A stretch of DNA of 6,260 nucleotides from Nitrososphaerota archaeon. Its GTDB lineage: Archaea > Thermoproteota > Nitrososphaeria > Nitrososphaerales > CADDZS01. The position numbers and the translations under genes are program-made. How positions within the stretch are numbered: the first letter of the stretch is position 1; each line of letters opens with the position of its first letter. Shown one piece after another: positions 1 to 4,036 of this stretch. Under the pieces are notes generated by a model. That model had not been told where the DNA came from, did not search any database, and saw only the letters and a program-made list of their open reading frames with translations. Location of the stretch: contig JAPCJV010000112.1 in assembly GCA_027886785.1 (NCBI GenBank), forward strand, positions 1 through 6,260, in the 5' to 3' direction.

Positions 1-1
1 A

Positions 2-67
2 TTGAATGGAACACTCTATTCCGATGATCACGCAGTGGTTAGAAACGGCAAAATCGTTGAGTCCTAG
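2..67 (+). CDS. 3' end of an unrecognised gene (partial)
   Basis: An open frame enters from the left edge and ends at TAG 65-67. Its 21 codons read LNGTLYSDDHAVVRNGKIVES, here split as LNGTLYSDDHAVV and RNGKIVES. The composition is protein-like, and a T-rich stretch follows about 15 bases later, as expected at a gene end. The fragment is too short for a family call. It lies on the same strand as the sugar epimerase genes, so it may belong to the same glycan locus, but that is a guess. It could also be a chance open stretch. Confidence 0.4.
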   Translation: MNGTLYSDDHAVVRNGKIVES

Positions 68-81
68 GCCACTGCAGGCGA

Positions 82-105
82 TTTTCTTTTTTCAATCATT
101 TTTTT
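82..105 (+). terminator. T-rich archaeal-type terminator
   Basis: This is a pyrimidine-rich tract with three T runs: four at 82-85, six at 87-92 and seven at 99-105. It starts 14 bases after the stop of the partial gene at the left edge. Archaeal RNA polymerase terminates on T runs in the non-template strand without needing a hairpin, and no stable hairpin is seen here. Confidence 0.45.
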
Positions 106-178
106 GGTCGGCTCTTTGATGGATGAGAGCTAGTTAACCGATCAAGAATATCCACACCGCCAAGATCGCCTTCTGCTT

Positions 179-191
179 TGCTACCGTAGCA
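179..191. promoter_or_regulatory. 13-bp palindrome, possible operator
   Basis: TGCTACCGTAGCA is a perfect inverted repeat with 6-base arms around one central base. It lies about 73 bases upstream of the TATA-like box of the first epimerase gene. That distance is long for a simple archaeal repressor site but possible for an activator. A chance origin is not excluded, as it occurs once in the window. Confidence 0.2.
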
Positions 192-263
192 TGCGCCAAC
201 AAGTGTTCAAAATGTATTCAAGTATGTTATGTTTCTTTTGGAAACCAGAATGCAGTTTATTTC

Positions 264-270
264 TTTATAA
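264..270 (+). promoter_or_regulatory. TATA-like box of the epimerase operon
   Basis: TTTATAA lies 31 bases upstream of the ATG at 302, after a second AT-rich run (TTTATTT, 256-262). With the usual archaeal spacing of about 25 bases from box to transcription start, the mRNA would begin near 290-297. That leaves a leader of only 5-12 bases. There is no clear Shine-Dalgarno sequence before the ATG, which fits a nearly leaderless transcript. The assignment is by position and composition only. Confidence 0.45.
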
Positions 271-301
271 CGACTAGACTTGGACCCGTTCGGTCAGCTC
301 C

Positions 302-1243
302 ATGAAAAAAGCACTGGTAACAGGTGGGCTGGGCTTTATTGGAAGCCACCTTGTGGACCGGTTGCTTTCGGACGACTGGCGGGTTGTAGTGCTTGACAAC
401 CTTCTGACTGGAGATCACTCCAATCTGAGCCATATAAAGAAGAACGCGGATCTGAAAATTATTGAAGGCGACATCCGTGGTCTCGAATCCGTCAAAGCAA
501 TTTCTAAAGGGTGCGATGCGGTCTTTCACATGGCCGCTCATGCGTTGATGCGGGCTAGCCTGAAAGATCGTAGGGCTGACTTGGACTACAATCTGGTGGG
601 GACTCTAAACGTACTGGAAGCGATGTTGAGCAATAGAATACCCGATCTCATATTTGCCTCAACGTCCGCCGTGTACGGCGAAGCAACGGTTGTTCCGACA
701 CCCGAAGAGTATCAAGGAATACAGACCAGCTTGTACGGAGCCTCAAAACTAAGCTGCGAAGCGTACTGCCAGGCATTTCTTGAACTGGCGCCTATGAGAT
801 TTTGGGCATACAGATTCGGGACTGTCCTGGGGGAGAGGTGTAGACGGGGAGCGATCTGGGACTTTGAACACAAGTTGCTGAAGAATCCTCTTGAGCTCGA
901 AATACTCGGGAATGGAAAACAGAGCAAAGATTACCTTTACGTGAAAGATTGCGTGGACGGGATCATGCTTGGTTACGAAAAAAGTTCAGGCCGATCGAAT
1001 ATTTTCAATTTGGGTTTGCAGGAGCAAACCACTGTAGATGAACTAGCTGACATCGTAATTCATGAGATGGGGCTTTCCAGTGTGAAGAAAAAATATACCG
1101 GCGGTGAAAGAGGGTGGATCGGAGACAATCCCATTGTTTACCTCTCGATTGAGAAGATGAAGAGCCTTGGATGGAAAACGAAAATGTTACCTGTTGATGC
1201 GATTAAATTGACAGCGAAATGGACCCTGAGAGAGATTAGCTAA
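302..1243 (+). CDS. NAD(P)-dependent sugar-nucleotide epimerase/dehydratase (extended SDR)
   Basis: This 313-aa cytoplasmic enzyme probably epimerises or dehydrates the sugar of a nucleotide-activated sugar. The N-terminal Rossmann fold has the glycine motif G8-x-x-G11-x-x-G14 (TGGLGFIGSH) and Asp32 at the end of strand 2, which favours NAD(H) over NADP(H). Asp57-Ile58, HMAA (76-79) and STSAVYG (120-126) follow, with Ser122 at the catalytic serine position. The catalytic pair is Tyr145 and Lys149 (YGASK). The C-terminal half carries the substrate-domain signature GNGKQSKDYLYVKD (203-216). The length is normal for the family. The ATG at 302 leaves only two residues before the first beta strand, so the start is well placed. 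The gene is first of a tandem pair with a second epimerase-like gene 27 bases downstream. It resembles UDP-glucose 4-epimerase relatives (GalE/WbpP/RfbB superfamily), but the substrate and the epimerase-versus-dehydratase activity cannot be settled from motifs. The family call is firm. Confidence 0.93.
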   Translation: MKKALVTGGLGFIGSHLVDRLLSDDWRVVVLDNLLTGDHSNLSHIKKNADLKIIEGDIRGLESVKAISKGCDAVFHMAAHALMRASLKDRRADLDYNLVGTLNVLEAMLSNRIPDLIFASTSAVYGEATVVPTPEEYQGIQTSLYGASKLSCEAYCQAFLELAPMRFWAYRFGTVLGERCRRGAIWDFEHKLLKNPLELEILGNGKQSKDYLYVKDCVDGIMLGYEKSSGRSNIFNLGLQEQTTVDELADIVIHEMGLSSVKKKYTGGERGWIGDNPIVYLSIEKMKSLGWKTKMLPVDAIKLTAKWTLREIS

Positions 1244-1258
1244 GACTAGACCTTTTCT

Positions 1259-1263
1259 AAGGA
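1259..1263 (+). promoter_or_regulatory. Shine-Dalgarno of the second epimerase gene
   Basis: AAGGA ends seven bases before the ATG at 1271, in the short gap after the first epimerase gene. It supports the 1271 start over the out-of-frame ATG at 1263, which overlaps the site itself. It also contrasts with the first gene, which has no such site, as expected for an internal cistron of an operon. Confidence 0.55.
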
Positions 1264-1270
1264 TGTTCAA

Positions 1271-2239
1271 ATGTCCAAAGTTGCAGTTACCGGCGGGGCC
1301 GGCTTTCTTGGTAGCCATGTTGTAAGACAACAGTTGGCGAAGGGCAACGAAGTCGCAATAATTGACAACTTTTCGTCTGGCTTTCTTGAGAACTTAGCCG
1401 ATTTAGGCATTAAACAGGTTTGCCTTGTGGGAGATCTCCACAATTATGATTTCGCAAAGAAATCTCTTGCCGGTGCCGAGACTGTCTATCATTTTGCGGC
1501 CGAAGTAGGCAGTGTGCAGTACCTGCATGGATCGGCTGATCGAGAACTGGACGCGCTTCAAACTAATCTTGTGATAGATGCTAATGTATTCAAAGCGTGC
1601 AGAGAAAACAAAGTGAATTGCATAATCTATCCCTCCAGCGTATCAGTATATCCTTTCGAGAAACAGCTGGGGAGCGAAGCCATATTCAAAGAGGACGATG
1701 CCACTGAATATGTAGCGCCTGAGGGTGGTTACGGCTGGTCAAAATACTTGGGGGAAGTTCAGTTGAATATGATGCCCGATGTCTCGGTATGCATCGCTAG
1801 GATTTTCCATGCGTATGGCGAGAATATCTATCTCAAACCTGATAGGAGTCAGGTGATAGCTTCACTAATCTCAAAGGCGATTCGTTACCCCAAAGAAGAG
1901 TTCGTTGTTTGGGGGGATGGTCATCAAAAGAGGTGTTTCGTCTTCATTGATGACCTTCTAGAAGCTCTCAAAAAGCTAGAGTCCTTTGTACTGAGGAAGG
2001 GGAAGCTAACCGTAAATTTAGGCTCGCAAGAGGAAGTAAACGTGAGGAAACTAGCCGAGGTAATAATCGGAATTTCGGGAAAAAATATCAAAATGAGATT
2101 TGATAATTCAAAGCCAACTGGAGCTTTAAGCAGAAAACCTGACTTGCAGAGGATCCAGAAAGAACTCGACTGGATTCCCAAAACGAGAGTTGGCGATGGA
2201 CTAGTCCGAACGTACAACTGGGCTGAAAAAAGAATTTGA
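1271..2239 (+). CDS. NAD-dependent epimerase, GDP-mannose 3,5-epimerase-like
   Basis: This 322-aa extended SDR enzyme is probably cytoplasmic and acts on a nucleotide sugar. It has the Rossmann glycine motif G8-x-x-G11-x-x-G14 (TGGAGFLGSH), Asp32 for NAD binding, and HFAAEVGSV (74-82). It also has PSSVSVYP (121-128) and the catalytic pair Tyr154/Lys158 (YGWSK). The motif set AAEVG, FHAYG (179-183), WGDGHQKRCFVFIDD (214-228) and the C-terminal VNLGS...LDWIP...TYNWAEK pattern match the GDP-mannose 3,5-epimerase branch best. However, that enzyme's acid/base cysteine (in SSACIYPE) is Ser125 here, and its acid/base lysine (in GGREKAP) appears to be Gln194. A 3,5-epimerisation is therefore doubtful, and a related 4-epimerase or dehydratase is more likely. 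It follows another epimerase gene by 27 bases, probably co-transcribed with it, and precedes a decayed frame. The family is sure; the subfamily is an inference from remembered motifs. Confidence 0.9.
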   Translation: MSKVAVTGGAGFLGSHVVRQQLAKGNEVAIIDNFSSGFLENLADLGIKQVCLVGDLHNYDFAKKSLAGAETVYHFAAEVGSVQYLHGSADRELDALQTNLVIDANVFKACRENKVNCIIYPSSVSVYPFEKQLGSEAIFKEDDATEYVAPEGGYGWSKYLGEVQLNMMPDVSVCIARIFHAYGENIYLKPDRSQVIASLISKAIRYPKEEFVVWGDGHQKRCFVFIDDLLEALKKLESFVLRKGKLTVNLGSQEEVNVRKLAEVIIGISGKNIKMRFDNSKPTGALSRKPDLQRIQKELDWIPKTRVGDGLVRTYNWAEKRI

Positions 2240-2250
2240 AGTTGCTATGA

Positions 2251-2616
2251 TTATCTGAAGTTCCTCAGTCCATCAAATGGAACAATTCTCACTTTTTCAA
2301 CGATGAATGTCTGCAAGAGCTGGTTATGCTTCGCATTAGTAGATTTGCGTTGTCTGGATAGTTCGACGCATCCCAAGGAAATTTCTCTCCACCGAGCCAC
2401 CTTTTCCAGCACGCTCTAATCATTGGGATTCAGTTGCTGTTTTGAAGTGAATTTTTCCTATCCCGATTTATTAGAAATATCGTTGGAGCTCTAGCAACCT
2501 TCCTCCTCGCGTATCTTTTCTCGAAGAGGTACGTTTGGAAAAAACCCAAATCAAAGATCGCCATTGAAAAGCCAACCAAGGGAAGATCGATCTTTCGTCG
2601 CGGATCAGAAAAATGA
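2251..2616 (+). pseudogene. Decayed gene with two in-frame stops, possibly a methyltransferase C-terminal part
   Basis: A single frame runs from 2251 to TGA 2614-2616, interrupted by TAG at 2359-2361 and TGA at 2443-2445. The three pieces read as one continuous protein. The first holds SIKWNNSHFFNDECLQELV, the second NFSPPSHLFQHALIIGIQLLF, split here as NFSPPSHLFQ and HALIIGIQLLF. The third opens SEFFLSRFIRNIVGALATF, continues with a membrane-like stretch (LLAYLF), and ends in a basic tail rich in Lys and Arg. The piece after the second stop has no ATG, GTG or TTG before its hydrophobic core, so it is unlikely to be an independent gene. The HFF...C.QELV pattern recalls the end of class I SAM-dependent methyltransferases of glycan loci, but this is weak. 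It begins 11 bases after the second epimerase gene on the same strand, so it is probably a lost third cistron. Sequencing error at both stops is the alternative. Confidence 0.5.
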
Positions 2617-2655
2617 AGAGCTTCCCTTCACATCAGTAGATTCCGAAATGAAAAT

Positions 2656-2664
2656 ACGTATAAC
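2656..2664 (+). promoter_or_regulatory. TATA-like box of the zinc-finger gene
   Basis: ACGTATAAC lies in an AT-rich stretch centred about 33 bases upstream of the ATG at 2693. This spacing would start transcription within roughly ten bases of the ATG, consistent with the absence of a ribosome binding site. The assignment is by position and composition only. Confidence 0.35.
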
Positions 2665-2692
2665 TCAGTTCCTTCAATAAATCATAATCACA

Positions 2693-2845
2693 ATGAGTGT
2701 CGTATCCCCGCCCCCTGCTGGTAGGACCTACACTTGTCCAAAATGCGGCCGATCTTTTGCGAATGAAGCGGACCTGAAATCCCACTCTTGCTCTGGACGT
2801 TACGGAGTAAAAGAGATGGAGATGTCTGCGGCTGGCATTGGATAA
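2693..2845 (+). CDS. Small single zinc-finger protein
   Basis: A 50-aa protein starts at ATG 2693 and ends at TAA 2843-2845. It contains one C2H2-type finger: YTCPKCGRSFANEADLKSH, with Cys15-x2-Cys18, the hydrophobic Phe22 and Leu28 at their usual positions, and His31 twelve residues after Cys18. The fourth ligand is most likely Cys33, giving an unusually tight H-x-C end in place of the usual H-x3-5-H/C. Single-finger proteins of this size are common in ammonia-oxidising archaea and their relatives, with unknown roles; DNA or protein binding is assumed. The start is fixed by an in-frame TAA at 2678-2680 with no other ATG between. No Shine-Dalgarno is present and a TATA-like run lies about 30 bases upstream, so the transcript is probably leaderless. 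The following residues (34-50) show no further motif. A long frame on the opposite strand is its shadow. Confidence 0.75.
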   Translation: MSVVSPPPAGRTYTCPKCGRSFANEADLKSHSCSGRYGVKEMEMSAAGIG

Positions 2846-3095
2846 TATTTGGATTGTGCAAACGCAAAGGGTTACTGATACCTCTCTAATCTGGTAACGA
2901 TCCATAGCTGCAACGAATATTGCCCTACCGCAGTCTCACAATCGAACTTTGATTTGAAGTGGAGAAGTTACAACTGAAATCATAACCGCTAGAAATAGGA
3001 TCCGGAAAACGAATTTGGAAAGCATTTTTGTGCTCCATAAGAATAATCATGTCTCGAGAGTGGATAGGATTTCTTGGGAGCTGTGAGATAAGAAA
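2846..3095. other. Intergenic stretch with no recognised feature
   Basis: These 250 bases contain no convincing gene. A 43-codon open stretch, in frame with the next gene, ends at TGA 3084-3086, twelve bases before that gene's ATG. Such a length is expected by chance. A short ATG frame at 3049 (31 codons) overlaps the next gene out of frame and is not credible. An AT-rich run around 3035-3048 could be the promoter of the next gene. No tRNA or strong hairpin was found. Confidence 0.4.
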
Positions 3096-3497
3096 ATGTT
3101 GGCACGCGGGCTTCAGGCGTCTCGATATTGCAAGGATCTCTTGAACTTAGATAGCGAGATTCTATGCGTGACTATTGCCAACGACGACGGGGATATCGTA
3201 GCAATCGACTGGAAGAAAGGAAGAGTCCCCTGGGAGAATAATGGTGTGAAAGCAATGCAACAGTTTGAAGAAATTCAATCAAAGTTAGGCGCTTGGATGC
3301 AAATCATTACGGGGTTGGCGGGACAAACCGAACCGCTTGTCGGAGGTTTTGAACGAGCGTCCTTCATTCATAAGAACTTTCAATTAGTCCTATTGGGCCC
3401 AAAATTGAACGGTTACGCCATTGGTGTCTTGCTCGCAAGATCAGCGAATATCGATCACGTCGTGAGTAAGATTAAGGAAATTACGGGTGGTTTTTGA
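3096..3497 (+). CDS. Small DUF6659-like protein of unknown function
   Basis: This 133-aa soluble protein has no signal peptide or membrane segment. The N-terminal pattern Y11-C12-K-x-L-L-x-L-D19-x-x-I, then IANDDGDIVA (27-36) and a Lys-rich turn, matches my recollection of DUF6659, small proteins abundant in Nitrososphaerota. These may have a roadblock/profilin-like alpha-beta fold. The C-terminal part is typical of such a fold: GGFERASFIHKNFQLVLLG (about 83-101), a further strand YAIGVLLARS, and a final helix HVVSKIKEI. No catalytic motif is visible. The start is secure: an in-frame TGA lies at 3084-3086 and the ATG at 3096 is the only start after it, with a weak GTGAG 8 bases upstream. It stands alone between the zinc-finger gene and a decayed regulator gene, so context gives no function. 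Coding status is firm; the family name is tentative. Confidence 0.75.
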   Translation: MLARGLQASRYCKDLLNLDSEILCVTIANDDGDIVAIDWKKGRVPWENNGVKAMQQFEEIQSKLGAWMQIITGLAGQTEPLVGGFERASFIHKNFQLVLLGPKLNGYAIGVLLARSANIDHVVSKIKEITGGF

Positions 3498-3746
3498 GTT
3501 CCAAAGTTCAGGTTGAGAGGCCTGCAGGTCTTGCTGGTTTGTCCAATCCGTTCTGCATAGTGTATTAGCTTTCCAAAGGGTCACTAATAGACTGGCAGAG
3601 TTTCAAGAAGTGTGTTGCTACGCACCTCTGTTTTGGCGAACTCAGTTCTCGTCCCAGAAAGTGAGGGGGGACTAAGAGTTAGAATTTCAGGTCTCTGATT
3701 CGGTTTGAACTTTTTTGAATAAAGACGATCACTTAGGTGAGGAGAT
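3498..3746. other. Intergenic stretch with minor palindromes
   Basis: No gene is supported in these 249 bases. CCTGCAGG (3521-3528) is a perfect palindrome within a longer imperfect one (AGGCCTGCAGGTCT, 3518-3531), shortly after the stop of the DUF6659-like gene. GAACTCAGTTC (3638-3648) is a second perfect palindrome with one central base. An AT-rich run with six T (about 3711-3725) lies just before the decayed regulator and could be its promoter. The 61-aa frame on the minus strand (3584-3769) has no recognisable motif and is treated as chance. Confidence 0.35.
3736..3744 (+). promoter_or_regulatory. Strong Shine-Dalgarno before the decayed regulator
   Basis: GGTGAGGAG offers two overlapping matches to the archaeal 16S rRNA tail (GGTGA and GAGG). 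GGTGA ends six bases before the ATG at 3747. It is one of the two strongest ribosome binding sites in the window, yet the frame it serves stops after 17 codons. This is an argument that an intact gene once stood here. Confidence 0.5.
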
Positions 3747-3940
3747 ATGGATTTTCTGATAATCAACAAAGCTAAGAGAGACTACGAGATACAATTGTAG
3801 CTCTTCTATTCAACTCTCGGGAAGTGTCAGTCGTCCGGAGCGTCGCGCACGAAAATCCTGTCGCAAATTGCAAGACGATGTCTACCCCCTTCTAAGGCAT
3901 CCGAACCAGTCAACGGAGTCTGCAACGATGCGTCTTACTG

Positions 3941-3974
3941 CCGGGATCGACGTATCGCCTTTTCGCGATCCTGG
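3941..3974. repeat. Inverted repeat, 9-bp stem
   Basis: CCGGGATCG (3941-3949) pairs with CGATCCTGG (3966-3974) with one G-T pair and a 16-base loop. It lies directly beside a second, perfect inverted repeat (3980-4019). It falls inside the decayed regulator frame and 63 bases beyond the stop of the kelch gene on the minus strand. Confidence 0.4.
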
Positions 3975-3979
3975 AGGTC

Positions 3980-4019
3980 ATGGTCTTTCCTAGTAGTCGA
4001 ACTAATAATGAAAGACCAT
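3980..4019. repeat. Perfect 10-bp inverted repeat downstream of the kelch gene
   Basis: ATGGTCTTTC (3980-3989) and GAAAGACCAT (4010-4019) are exact reverse complements around a 20-base spacer. The spacer holds a smaller TAGT/ACTA stem with a 3-base loop (3994-4004). It lies 18 bases beyond the kelch gene stop, so it could form a hairpin at the 3' end of that mRNA and slow decay. No T run follows on the minus strand, so it is not a classical intrinsic terminator. Confidence 0.45.
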
Positions 4020-4036
4020 TCGAAGCCATTTGATCA

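Noticed and set aside
257..541. 94-aa minus-strand frame over the first epimerase start
   Set aside because: Antisense to a clear Rossmann-fold gene, with no motif.
1263..1265. ATG at 1263 as the start of the second epimerase
   Set aside because: Out of frame with the Rossmann motif and overlapping the Shine-Dalgarno of the real start.
2633..2905. 90-aa frame on the minus strand
   Set aside because: It lies opposite the zinc-finger gene, has no recognisable motif and an unlikely composition.
3049..3144. 31-codon ATG frame just before the DUF6659-like gene
   Set aside because: Out of frame with the real gene and overlapping it; no motif.
3584..3769. 61-aa frame on the minus strand
   Set aside because: No motif, no ribosome binding site recognised, and it overlaps the start of the decayed regulator; judged to be chance.
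3928..3993. 21-codon ATG frame beginning MRLTAGIDVS, recalling the N-terminus of IS110-type transposases
   Set aside because: Similarity is limited to four residues, the frame ends at once, and the region is better explained by the decayed regulator.
3980..4019. Perfect inverted repeat as an intrinsic terminator of the kelch gene
   Set aside because: No T run follows on the minus strand; kept only as a hairpin.
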